This document shows, piece by piece, positions 36,057 through 48,107 of a stretch of 64,000 nt of DNA (within the stretch, counting starts at the first letter, position 1; every line of letters begins with the position of its first letter). The notes below the pieces were generated by a model. The model was not told where the DNA came from, ran no database searches, and was given only the letters and a program-made list of their open reading frames with translations. Made by a program: the position numbers and the translations under genes. The stretch spans positions 3,795,527 through 3,859,526 of the forward strand of contig OX457074.1 in the NCBI GenBank assembly GCA_949752795.1, in the 5' to 3' direction. This DNA is from Hyperoodon ampullatus (taxonomy: Eukaryota; Chordata; Mammalia; Artiodactyla; Ziphiidae).

Positions 36057-36157
36057 TGGACTATGCCAATTATTATCAGGGCCTATGGGATTGCCATGGT
36101 GACCAGCCAGACGAACTGTCCTTCCAACGGGGTGACCTCATCCGCATTCTGAGCAAG
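36057..36157 (+). CDS. SKAP1: SKAP1 coding exon: SH3 domain, first half
   Basis: A 101-nt exon that completes the Val codon and encodes residues 205-237: [20 protein letters not shown], then [13 protein letters not shown]. This is the first half of the C-terminal SH3 domain: YYQGLWDC stands for the ALYDY motif and DELSFQRGD for the RT-loop segment. The SH3 domain of SKAP1 binds proline-rich FYB/ADAP (family knowledge). The exon ends on a codon boundary. Acceptor ctctttgatcag is weak in pyrimidines near the AG; donor AAG|GTAAGG is strong. Confidence 0.97.
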
Positions 36158-36572
36158 GTAAGGATTAGAGTGTGGGGCTTGGATCAAAAGTCGATTGTCT
36201 CACTCTTGATGATGTAGTCACCATAACCAGAATTATCCCATGTCATATTCTTCTCTTGTGTGTATTACATGGCTCCCTAACACGTAAACTTCCATTGTTT
36301 TATAATTGTCAGGGAAAATTTTAATTGAAAATTCAGATTCAGGAACCAAGTTTTGAATTTAAAAATAGAATAAAGTAGACATAATACTAAAACTATGCCA
36401 ATCAAAATTTGGTCTTTTTAAAGGGTCTTGTGGTGCTTAAAAGGTCATCACCACATACATAATTTATTACCATAAAATACTCTTGAAAATATTCTAGCCG
36501 GGTCAGCTGCCTTCTTGTTTCATCTATAGATAAACAACACTGTAACATAGTTATATATGAGGGGAGGAGTCA

Positions 36573-36644
36573 GAGCTAGTTAGCTCAGTTGGTTTGAGCA
36601 AGTGCTGACAAGGCCAAGATAGTGGATCCAACTCACAAGGGCCA
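36573..36644 (+). pseudogene. tRNA-Ile-like relic
   Basis: The D-arm region 'gttagctcagttggtttgag' matches tRNA-Ile closely, and the 3' end '...aagggcca' matches its acceptor strand. The T-loop B box is changed to 'gtggatccaact', and the position equivalent to the AAT anticodon reads GAC. So it is a decayed tRNA gene or the head of an old tRNA-derived SINE, not a working tRNA. Confidence 0.6.
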
Positions 36645-38519
36645 GCTAACTTCCTTCTCTTCCTCAGTCACAGAGGTAGCCCCTAGCCACAGTTAACCAT
36701 CTCACAAATGGTATTGCTGGATACAAAAAGATGGGCAAAAATAAGGATATATTATTGCAGATCCATCACCAATGTGAAGAAGCTTCAAAACTCATGGGCT
36801 ACTGTTTGAGGGATCACTAACACCATCCTTGTAAAGAAAGACTGCACATATTCTGTATAGGTGGGCTAAGGAAATCGATTCTGTCCCTAAAAAACTTGTT
36901 AAAAAGTTCTCCCTCTATGAGGCAATCAATATCAACAAACACATTTTTGAAAGAGGCACAATTTGCTCTTTAATTGATTAGTATGTGAACTCCATAAAGG
37001 AAAATGGAAAACCCATTGTGTTATTAACCCATCATTTACAATTTATCTTTGTTCTGTAAATGTCATTACCTTGGCCAGGTGTTTGTCTCAGTTTGAAATA
37101 TACCACAAGCTCCTTAAGCAGCAGACCAGGGCTGACCGAAGGTACCTTTCAGCAGTTCCAACGAGTCCCGTTTGAACTAGGACCAAATTCAGACCCAACC
37201 TTTTTCCAGAGAGCAGGAGGCCTGCAATCCCTGCTGGGTGAGATCACAATCTTCTAGTGATTTCTTCCAGACTCCTAATTCAGCACCACCCTAGTGCCAT
37301 TCCGGTGCAGCTCCAATACACCAAGAATAAATTGGAAGCAAAGAAGGGAGTGGACATTGGCCTGATTGGTATTTCAAATGCCCGAAAGCAAGGTTTGCCG
37401 AGTAATAGAATTTGTGTACATTACCAGCTGGGGTAATCGAGTTATCCACTCAGGTGTGACCAGGCCTCTGTTTGCCCAGAGCCTGCAGGTGAACAAATTA
37501 ACTGTTTACATTGTCTGAGGTGCCTGCGGCCGGAGAAGGGGAGGACAGAGTCAGACTGTCTGCTGGCCTTCTCTCTCGGTCATGATTATTTTGTTTGTTT
37601 TGCATGTCTTTTGCCTTTGTTAATGACTTCTCACTGGGGGTCCCTTTCCTCCATTTAGAAGGGGCTGTGCGGTGACTTGCCCTGCAGTATAGAGCTGTCT
37701 GCCGTTACCAGGGCTGTTGTAATTTTGAGATACCAAAGAACTGGGGACCTTCCCCAACCTGGTTTGGGTTTTTTTAACCAAGCCCCCTTCCCCTCCTTCA
37801 TTACTAAAAGCCAATATATCAGAGTTTAATTCACAGGGAATAGTTGGCTGCCTTGGTTCTATCGGGCATCTTTCTCCATCTCCTGGAAGGTCCTGAGTTC
37901 GTAAGTCATCCCTTACCTTGGTAGTAGCACATTTCTTACCCCAAAAGCGACACCAGTTGCCACCCTTCTCCACATTGCTCATCTCTGCATGGCAAGGGAA
38001 GAAATTAGAAGCTTAACTGAAGTTTCCCTCATAAAACTTCATTCCAGTTAACGTTGGCTTGGGGAGCATTTCAGATTGGATTTACCTTTATTATGTTACT
38101 TAACTCAATAAGAGTCCTTGGACAGGAAGGAACCTTAAAAGGCCACCCGATCCATTCCCTTGCCTCTAAAAAGCACAAATGAACCAATTCAGGCAGATAG
38201 AAAAGGAGATTCCACTGCCATTGTCAGCTGTATGTCTATTCAGATGTTCAGTAACTCCTAATCTCAGGAATTTTCTCTCATATGGATCCTAAATTTATTC
38301 CATATTATTCCATATTTAGCCCCAGCTGGCTTCCTTTATTGGAGTCAGTTACACTCTGCAGCCTGCCTCTCACACCTGCAGGGACAGAACTGACCCAAGT
38401 TGAGGTTAGTCCAGAAAAATGGTATCTAGAAACCTCCATTTTACTTTTCTCTCTGGCCAGTAGAACTTGTGTCAGGCGAGAAAAGCCCACTTCTTAGGAA
38501 CCTAGAGAAGTCTATTTCC

Positions 38520-38625
38520 CTGAGAAACACAAGATGCAACTGAGTGCAGCTCAGCTTACCTGGAGCAGTTTCCTCACCTGTAAAATGAGGGAGTTGTGTT
38601 AGATCTCTAAGGTTCCTTCCACCTC
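38520..38625 (+). mobile_element. MIR fragment
   Basis: It contains 'agtttcctcacctgtaaaat' followed by 'gagggagttgtgttagatct' and 'ctaaggttccttcc', a typical MIR 3' half. Confidence 0.65.
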
Positions 38626-38932
38626 AAACATTCCCGGTCTAAATAAACATGGTGAGGCTGACTTCACAAATCTGCTAAAGAAATTCCACACAAAAATGTG
38701 TCTTAGCTTTATTTATTCAGATTAAACAAAGAAACAAATTCTACGTTCTTTTGTTTGGGGCCCTCATAAATGCATTTGGCTTTTCCCTCTCTCTTTGTAT
38801 GATAAGAGAAATATTCCGAGGGTCAGGGGGTGGCAGGTAGAGAACAGAAGTGGCCCCTGGATGGGGAAGTGGGGTGGGAATTGGGGGGTAATAACTTTAT
38901 TCTTGGGTTCCTGCTGCTCCCTGCTGTTTCTT

Positions 38933-39462
38933 TCTCTCTCTTTTTTTTTTTTTTTGGTATTTATTTGTTTTTTTTTTAATTGAAGTATAGTTGATTTACA
39001 ATGTTGTGGTTTACAATGTTGTGTTAGTTTCTGGTGTATAGCAAAGTGATTCAGTTTTACATATATATGTATATGTATATATGTATATATTCTTTTTCAG
39101 ATTCTTTTCCATTATAGTTTATTACAAGGTATTGAATTTAGTTCCTTGTGCTATACAGTGGGACCTTGTTGTTTATCTATTTTGTATAGAGTCGCGTGTA
39201 CCTGCTCATCCCAAACCCCTGATTTATCCTTCCCTCCCCCTTTCCCCTTTGGTGACCATAAGATTGTTTTCTGCGTCTATGAGTCTATTTCTAGTTTATA
39301 AATAGGAAGTTGATTTGTATCATTTTTTTCAGATTTCACATATAAGTGATATCATATATTTGTCTTTCTCTGACTTACTACACTTAGTACGATAATCTCT
39401 AGGTCCATCCATGTTGCTGCAAATGGTATTATTTCATTCTTTTTTATAGATTAATAATATTC

Positions 39463-39520
<58 letters not shown>

Positions 39521-39542
39521 TGCATAAACACACACACCACAC
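38933..39542 (-). mobile_element. L1 LINE 3' end (antisense) with internal microsatellite
   Basis: The antisense L1 3' UTR begins with T runs and 'ttgaagtatagttgatttac', continues through 'ttccttgtgctatacagtgg', and ends in the end of ORF2 (antisense of the FAATWMDL region). Near-identical ctgctgtttctt / ctactgtttctt at 38921-38932 and 39543-39554 are the probable target duplication. A (TA)n array interrupts the left ORF2 end. Confidence 0.88.
39465..39520. repeat. (TA)n microsatellite with short (CA)n
   Basis: An uninterrupted TA array of about 23 units that passes into a few CA units. It sits where intact L1 copies carry a short TATATA word, so it probably grew from the L1 sequence. Confidence 0.95.
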
Positions 39543-39804
39543 CTACTGTTTCTTAATAGTTGCCCAAGTATGACCCAACCCTGAATCCTAGAATCCTAGG
39601 GCCAAGAGAGTCTGTTAGGGTCTAGGGCCTTTGGTCTAGGGCCTTTGGATAGGAATGATCCCAGAAAGAGAGCTATTTACCCTTTTAAAAATTTTTTTCC
39701 AGAGAAGATGATTGGCTGGGTAAGAAAGCTGCACCCCCATAGATAACCAAATGCCCATCACCTGTCCTATTCTTAGGGAAGCAAATCGTCAACAGGTGGG
39801 TTAC

Positions 39805-40045
39805 TTATGTGACCTTGAACAAAGTCACTTAATCTTGCTAATCCTCAGTTTCCTCATCTGTAGAAATGGGATAATTTCTATTTATAGGGTATTGTGACAC
39901 TTTCATTAGAGAATTTGTGTAAAGAAGCGCCTGGCATCTAGGATGATAATTATTATTATGTTCCCCTCTTTTCCACTAGCAATAAACTTTGGGGGTCAAT
40001 ATTGGGTACACACTAGGAGTTCAATAAATTATTAGTGAATTGAGA
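39805..40045 (+). mobile_element. MIR element
   Basis: It reads 'tgtgaccttgaacaaagtca', 'ctcagtttcctcatctgtag', 'aaatgggataatttctattt' and later 'actaggagttcaataaatta', the order of a MIR core and tail. The middle is diverged. Confidence 0.8.
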
Positions 40046-40084
40046 GAAAAACAAAAGGTCCTGCCAAGAACTCTTTCACAGAGA

Positions 40085-40905
40085 TGTTCGAAAGCTCAAA
40101 AGGTCCTCTCTTGGAAATAGAAGGCCATCCAGTGAAGAGGCCTTACGTGGAAATGCACTGTGCCTTTCCTGGTCTGAGAGAGTTTGTCACTGGCAAAATT
40201 GATCAATTGTTCAAACTTCTTTGAGGAGAGGCCAGAGCCACGTATCGCAGCTCTGAAACAGCAAGCAATGGCACAGTCTGCAGGACCCCGCCCACCTCCC
40301 CTAACACATCTATCTGTGTTGCATGCCCACTTAATGCACTGAGTTCCAATTTGGGCCGCAAATATATTAAAAGGAGATTTTTTAAATGGAGTAGATCTGT
40401 GCATCCAGTGGGCGTTCCCGCATTCCTTTTGGGCCCAGATATTTCTGAACAGCATTTTTGGTGCAGGGACCGAACTTCGCTTCCACCCGGTGCAGGGACG
40501 CAGCTCAGGCCATGGCGGGGTGTTTTAACGCTCTTCAGTGGCTCCAGATTGTGGTGCTTGTGCAGGTCTCCTCATACGTAACCGATGGCTCCCGTAAATT
40601 ACTTCCCACCATGCCTGAGACCACCGCAGAATTCAAGTTTGAATAGAGCAGGAAAAAGGTGTTTGAAAGGCCTATTCACTCAGCTACATTTTAATTTCCT
40701 TTTCAATCTTGTCCCAATTAATTTCACAAAATTAATCTCACAGAAGCAAACTCGGCAGCACAGAGGCTGCGGTTTTAGTGTGGTGGTCGCTCCGCCTGAA
40801 CATGAAATAGGAGCTAATATAAAAATCCATCTGCTGTGTTTGAAATACACGCCGGCTGCTGCTCAGTCCTGTCTGACATTCCAAACATCAACAGCGGGGG
40901 AAAAG
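40085..40905. other. Candidate conserved non-coding block
   Basis: About 0.8 kb with no recognisable repeat, more CpG than its surroundings and mixed AT/GC motif-like text, for example a TTGATCAA palindrome near 40200 and two ggtgcagggac words about 28 bases apart near 40460-40500. It begins the repeat-poor part of the intron. Function is inference only; conservation cannot be checked here. Confidence 0.35.
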
Positions 40906-43035
40906 TGATTTGGGGGTTAGTGGCCATCAGTACTTGGCAGGGGTTCAACAACAGGTGTACTCCAAAAATCCATTCGGCCTGGGCACCAGGCATGACAGGG
41001 TAGGTGCTGAATCACCCTCGGTGCAGTAACACTGCGCCCTGGCTTAGTTCCTTTTATCTGAGGATCGTAAGGCCCTTCTGTGGACCAGCACTGCTGTGAG
41101 CATTTATTGTAAGTAGGAGAAAGGGAGGTAAGAAGTCTCTATTTGGATAAGACGAGCCACAGTTTCCATGATTCAGAGAAGTGACTCTGTCTTCCTGGCT
41201 TAAAGGCCTCTCACTAGGGAACCTTTTTCTAAATAATAAAGGTGCTTGTTCTACTCTTCGAGATAACCTAAATAAACGCCCATTTAAAAATTAGGCCTCC
41301 TCTTCCAGAAGTAATTTATAGTGGTAACATGAGCTGTCCAGCAGATAAGGGCAAATTAAAGAGAGAAAGAAACTCTTTCTCAATTGTCTAGAAAGAAGAA
41401 GAGGTCCCTGAATGACCCTTAAATGGTCCCTGTTTACCATTTAAGGTAAACAGAGTTGATAGGCTACATCTCTTGAGCTTATGTTGTGTGACTCGTGAGT
41501 TGGCCCTGGGCTCCTCCAAGGTTTTTCCAGCTACTTATTTCCATGGAAGGCAGCCTTGGAGCAACAGGCTGGGCACCACAGAAGGGTTATACTTACATGG
41601 TGGCTTAGCCAGGGTGGGGAGATATTCTCACCACCCAAACACACCATGCTTTGGTTGTCTTCTCTGCTTGTACAGTTGGTATGGAAACAGGGAGCCTTAA
41701 AGGCAAGGTCAAGTTTAACACTGAACATATGATGCTGTCAGATGGCCATGGGTCTTATGTGGATGAGGATGGACCGATTTCATCATCCTGGATGACAGTT
41801 AGCTTCCAGCACTGGATTGGAGCCACTTAAATTCAGGCCGGGTCCTGGCTCCAAACCCAGCTCCTAGCTATCCGAAAGCAGCAGGCCTGTCCCTGGAACA
41901 CCTGGACTATGTTAACATTACACCATGTCTGTTATAATAGGATTTTTAAAGCCCAGTGTTCTTCACCTACTCCCTCAAAGGACTACTTAAAGAATGTAGA
42001 CCTTTCCCCTCCCTTGACCCCAACCCCTCCAGAAGAGATTTGTATGTTGTAAAAATTATCTGAATGCAGCAGTACTTCCTCTTTTAAGTGTGCTTAGTTG
42101 AATTTGACAACACCTCATAAAAACAGATAAGTTAATTCCCTCAATTGCTTTAAGTGAAGTTTTTTTGTTTTTTTTTTTTTTTAATTTCAGGGCTCTGAGA
42201 GAAAGGAGGTGTTTGGTGACATCTAGTGTCCATTTAGGACCTCCTCAGGCACCATTACCCTCCGCTTGGCTGACTGGGGGATGGGCAGGGTAATTTGGGA
42301 GGTAATTCGGGGGTAGGAAGTGGGGAGAATACAGGCCTGGGGCACAGACTGCACAAACATAGTGATGAAACTGATCAATGCCTGCCAAAGAGCTATCATT
42401 CACCTCTGACCTAACCAAAGGGGACGGTGAGGGAGGGTACCATCAGAAAATACCTTTTCTTATTTATGATGATACAAAAAGAGAAGCAGAAGCTGTCCCC
42501 ATAACCCCATTTCATGTTAACAAGCAGGTCAACACTGTGCTGTGATGACGAAGATGATGATGATGATGGTGTTTTCTCTCATTAATAACCCCTATGGGAG
42601 GCTATAGAGTTAGGAGGATGGGAATGGGATTTGGGGTCAGCTGGAAGGCAACGGTCATACACCGGTCAAATTCAGTCGAGGCCATTCCTTTCCCCCAGAC
42701 AGGAACCAATCATCTAGAACAAACCCTGGCAGCCTCATTCCTCCAGGTAATTTTTATAAATGAGGGGACACCCATTCCAAGAGAGGACAAAAGGGAGAGG
42801 GTGTTTGTGAGTGTGAGTGTGTGTATGTGTATGTGTGCTTATGCATGTATGTGTCTGTGCATATGCGTGCATATAAACCTGCAAACAAGAGACCTGGCTA
42901 CATATCAACCTTATTCTCTAAACCCTGGCCATTTATTATAAAACCCATGTAAAAAAAAAAAAAAAGTAAAATTGGCATTTTCCACTTTAATCTCCTCAGT
43001 CCTGAACTGTTGTCCTGAACAAGACCCTTCACTTT

Positions 43036-43037
<2 letters not shown>

Positions 43038-43075
<38 letters not shown>
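43038..43075. repeat. (CA)n microsatellite
   Basis: An uninterrupted CA array of about 19 units. A looser GT-rich tract lies on the other side of a short spacer at about 42803-42870. Confidence 0.96.
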
Positions 43076-43077
<2 letters not shown>

Positions 43078-43239
43078 CTTTCAGTCAGGTGGAAAGTCCC
43101 AGATCAGATAATTAGCTGTGAGACCCAGACAGAAATGTTTACCTAGAACCATATAAGCCATGGCAGGGTTAGGTTAATGCTCACAATCACCCATTGCTTT
43201 ACAAACTCCAGTGTAAAAAAATTCCAGCCATTTATTTCG

Positions 43240-43305
43240 CAGTGAATTTATAACAAATGCTGTTAAAGGCTTTGTCTTTTGACAGAGGTAATAATAAATT
43301 CACTG
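43240..43305. repeat. Inverted repeat / hairpin, 12-bp perfect arms
   Basis: cagtgaatttat at 43240-43251 and ataaattcactg at 43294-43305 are exact reverse complements, with 42 bases between them that partly extend the stem (gctgttaaag against cttttgacaga). It has no poly-A tail and lies in repeat-poor intron. It could be a MITE relic, a folded RNA or a protected cis element. Confidence 0.85.
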
Positions 43306-46300
43306 TTAAAGACGGTAGTTTAATTCCTTATACCTCCAATACTGCACAGAATAAACCATATTCATCACTGAGTAATTTTTTACCACATAAATCTTTAAAA
43401 CTAACCGGTGAAGGCTGTTGAGACTGAAATATTGTAAATTTATAAGATATGCCCATGTAGTATTGGATTCAGAGGTTTCCATTTGAATATATTATGGGGA
43501 AAATTTGTGTCTTTAACTGTGACATTCCCTCCATTTCCCACTGCCAGTATTATAACAAGCAGCTCCTCCAGAGTCAACTGCACGTTTATTAGACAGAGAT
43601 TTAGTAATAAACTCCTCACTAATCTGCGAAAGAGGCTGGATGACATTTCGGTGAGATGCTCTATTTAAAAGGGGGTCACAAAAGCTTTGTTTCTGTGTAA
43701 TTATTTTCTCAAAAGGAACTCAGCCTCCCCAAACCTCTGTCTGCTAGTTTTTCTTGGTAGTGTATGGATCCATCTCTCCAATCAAACTAGCAAAATACTG
43801 AAGCAAATTATAACCTCATTGCAGATATACAGAGCAGTAACTTCTATGCATATAGGATTAGTTACAGGGGGCTTGGGATAATTGGTTAGAACACAGAAAA
43901 GCTGGAATTAGCAGACTTGTGGTATTTAAGACTAATAAAAAGATTATATTGATTCTCACACTAGAAATAATAGACACAATGATTTCAGAAAACTTACTAT
44001 TTAAAAACTTCCATCTTGACATATGACGCATTCAAGATACAATTAAATCCTCAGATTTGAACAAAAATCCTTTTACTTTAACATATAAATTTTGAGTGAA
44101 AGTCTGTGCCTGTAAGACGAGAATATTCTTTCTCATAATTTGCTAGTGAAGTGACATTGAAACTGACCAATTGATTATATCAAATTGTAATACCCTCTCA
44201 AGTTTCATTAAGGAAATATTAATATTCCTAGAATGAAAAATATTTTTTCTTTTAGATTCAGAAAGTGCATCATCTTTTCAGCAAAGAGCTTTGGTGGTTT
44301 CCCTGTTCCCACTAATATTCTGTATTTGGCAAGAGTTCCAGATACTAAAAACTTCCAAGGAGGATTATGAACTTTAAGGGTTTTTTTAAAAAAAAAAAAA
44401 TAATAAAATAAAATAAAATGTGTTTCTAAATATTCAGCAAAGGAGAAAAATCACCTGGCAGTGCAAGACTGCAGCCCATCAAAATAATTGTTAAAAGACA
44501 GAACTCGGCTAGAAAGATAAGCGAAATACCAGCAATAAATATTCAGCATTTCACATTATAGTCAAGAGGATGTGTTTTTCTTTGTGATGTGCCTCATAAG
44601 CTAAGAGTGTTGGGAGCCAGACTCTGAGCTCTGTCTTCTTTTTGTGCAGGAGGATTAAGGAGAAAAAAAACAGCGACAACAATCCTGCTCCATCTGTAAA
44701 TGAACAAACATCTTGATTTTATAGCTATTTGCTTTGTAAAACTGAGGAATGAAACAAAAATTACTGGATGCCTAAGTAACACTTTAATTCCAAATTCATT
44801 TACGCTGTAGCTATGTAGTTGTCACAAACCATAATGCAGTATTTAATTAAAATAACAGAAGTGTATCTAGATATGTCCTGGGGTAGCTATCACCAGATTA
44901 TAGTCTATGCTATCCGTATTTTATTTATGAAACGGCAGAGTCTAAGGTGCAACTAGGCTGATACAAAAGCCTAAACATTTTAACCTGCATTTTTATAAAG
45001 GCTTTTTCTTTCCTGCTACGTCTTTAAATTTTTCCTCCTTCTATCTTTCGGGGGATTGTTTTGATGTCGATAAAGATCTCTCTTTCTAACTCTTGCTTTT
45101 CAACTGTTGACCTCCTGTGTCTTCTGGCTGTGAAATCCCCCATCTGTTGTCATGGAAAGGCTTGTGAGGTTTCACAGGAGCCACAGCAAGCAGGGGACAT
45201 CTTAGCGGAACTTGGACGTGGAGGGTAGGAAAAAAGCAAATCCTTTTCAGGCTCAGTGTGCTTGTTCCCATACAATCTTCCTTGCACCTTTTTTTTTCCA
45301 CCTATAAATACCCGTTATAGTTTACACACTTGCTTGCTCTACTTTGTGGATGTTCACATGCAGACATACTGCTCCTTTTCATAAACACATAGCATCTATC
45401 TTATACGCACCCACCATCTATCTCCTCGTTCACATTGGCTGTCCCATCAACCTCCTTGTCTGCAGAATTATGTTCAGCAAGGTCCCGATTTATAGGAAAT
45501 AAATAATGAAAATGGAACAGACTGGGAAAGATAATCGAAACATTCAAATTGTTATTTTTTCACTGTACTTTCTACAAACAGAGGATCTATAAACACCTAG
45601 CAAAGGTGTTCGCTGATTCCTAAAAAGCAATTAGTGCCTATTGGAACATTCTGACCCAGTGGGTCTCTACCTTGTATTTTTCCTGTTCTGTCTTACTTTT
45701 TGATGCCCCAAGATCTCACCTTTTTAAACGGCAAATGATGCTGTGTTATTATTTTCATTATTTCTGCTTCTTATTTATCCTGTTTATAATGACAAGTTTT
45801 TGTCATCATTTATCCTCTATAAGATAATCCTAAGAATTACAAAACAAAAACAGTAATTGCAACCACCTTTTTAAAGAAAATAGCCCTTGCAATTACTATA
45901 TAAAGATATTTGATAATGGTAGCATCAGATCACAGTCCGATCCTACAGCAAGGGTCTTTTGGAGAAGGGTCTCTTACACACACTTGTAATTATTTTCGTC
46001 CCTTTCACAGGTCACATAGAAAGTTAATTTCAGTAGCTGCTAATTTCCATCCAACAAGAGTGCAGTACTTTAAACCACCCAATATAATTGGATTCAAAAC
46101 AAATTTAGGAAATGGAGTGTGTTAGAAAGCAAATAAAAATATCCTTTTGGTAAGAAGGAGGGTGAAAGTAGTAAAAATGGCCTTTTTTTCTCCCTTCTTT
46201 TCCCTTCACAACTTTGCCATTAAAGTTGCACCTACAGCTAGAAGTTTGTCCGTGAAAAATGGTCATTTTGTTTCTCTGCTCAAAGAATGTTATTAAAATG

Positions 46301-48094
46301 CTAATTTAAAAGAAAAAGGAGTTAAATATCTAGCGATGGTGCATTCTAATTGCAACCATAATGAGCTCTCTAAATGTGCGTGCCCCTGACACACACAGAG
46401 CATAAACAGCAGTAAACAGATCATTAGTACCCGCGTTCATTTATTCTGGCGACCTTACCATGACCCCACCGAGGGTAGGGTGAAAAGCAGGTGGATCTGG
46501 CTGTGACACCCCCTAGAGGGATCCAGGAAATGAAGCTATAAGCGGTTGTCATGGAAACGCCTATGTGTGCAGATGATGTAACACACCGACAGGCTGTAGG
46601 CTTCGCAACTGGGACGTTGCCTTTCCCTCGCCGGAACAATCTCACAGATTAAATTATTCATTTCTTTAATTCACATAGCAAAAGGAATCCTAATTTTCTT
46701 GGTTATGTGCAACTCTCTTCCATTTGTCTAAGGTCTGTCATCCCCTCTTTCTCTGAAACCTACCCCAGCTTCCTACATTCTAGCCCCAAATCACTGAATC
46801 TGACAAAATCAAGTGGAGGAAAGGCAGTGGAAATCTGATGCTCAACATCTGGACTTATAGAGAGAAAATGTAAGATTTTAAGCTAAAAATTAATAATATA
46901 GACAGTGTTCCTTTCTGATGAGGGCATGGTGACCAGGGACTAAATGTATACCTGTCCTGAACAAGATGGCTTTGTTTGGAGCAGGACAGGGTCCAAGTGA
47001 TACCTGAGGCAGAGAGTGTAAAGCAGACAGGCACCAGCCCCAAACGAACACATCACCATGGCAAGGTGCAGGGATAAGAGAAAAACATAAGAGAAAAGGA
47101 GCGTCTGCTCACCCCCTCCCATGTCCAATTGAGGGAATCGAGATTAATAAAAATAATTCTTTAGAGAATGATTCCACTCTATCCTACCCTGTTTTGCAAC
47201 GAACAACCTCAATAACCTTACAGCAACAGTAGAATAACTTTTCTGCTTTTTTTAAAGGAAGCAAAAAAGACGATCTCTGGAAATTATTTTAAAATAAAAA
47301 ATACCCTGGCCTGCGCCTCCCCCCCACCCCACCCCCACTGCACTTTAGATGAACCTGTGATATTGTAGCAATGGCCCTTGAAGTGCAGTGGGGAGGTGAT
47401 TTAGGAGAATATTAAAGGCAATGTGGAGATTCAAGGCGCCTCTCTCAGGGAGATCTGGAGAAATACGCAGCGCAGATGGGCCGAGCAGATTAAACATTTC
47501 CGTCACATTGTTTTCAAATTGTGTTGTGGTGCCTGAGGCTGGTACTGCGGTCAGAGCAAAATAGAGTAGTGCAGAGCTGTGAGCGGCACAGTTTGTGGAA
47601 TACATGTTAATACGCCAGTCTCACATGGTATCACAATCCTATCAGCTCCGAAATGGTGCTGTCTCTATTGTTCCTGAATTCTGCACTTAGCACCTTGCTT
47701 TCTCCTGTCTGCAAAGTGTTTACCTTCCCTTTATCCTTCCTCTCTTTTTTAGTCAAAGTTCAAGTTGTGTGTTTCTCATTTCTCTTTTCCATACAGCCCT
47801 GTTCCACCTTCCCTCTTACCTTCACAGCTTATGATTTTTCTGTCATGCACCCTCTGTATTTTGCCCACACTTCCATCACCAACAATGTCCAGTTTGTGCG
47901 TGGGTCCTGCACCCCTCCCTAGCCTTGACTTGGTCATTATCCACTCACACCCAGTTCAGGACATCAGTTCAGACTTGAGGCTGAATAGTCCCTTGCACTC
48001 AGGGCTCTCAGACCCTCCATCTAGCTGACACATTCCTCTTCTCACACTCAGCTCTTTGCTGGGGGTGAGCTTTGTGGAGTTGTTGCCATGTGCA

Positions 48095-48107
48095 CCCCCC
48101 CCCCCCC
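48095..48107. repeat. Poly-C run
   Basis: Thirteen consecutive C. It is prone to length error in sequencing and assembly. Confidence 0.95.

Noticed and set aside
35895..36152. Alternative-frame ORF over the first SH3 exon
   Set aside because: Frame shadow of the true exon 36057-36157, whose phase fits the neighbours and gives SH3 sequence.
38090..38260. Possible L3/CR1-type relic ('ggaaccttaaaaggccaccc')
   Set aside because: Only one or two suggestive words; not enough to name a repeat.
45120..45185. Imperfect hairpin (ggctgtgaaat / ggtttcacaggagcc) as a microRNA precursor
   Set aside because: The stem has large mismatches and gaps; too weak to claim.
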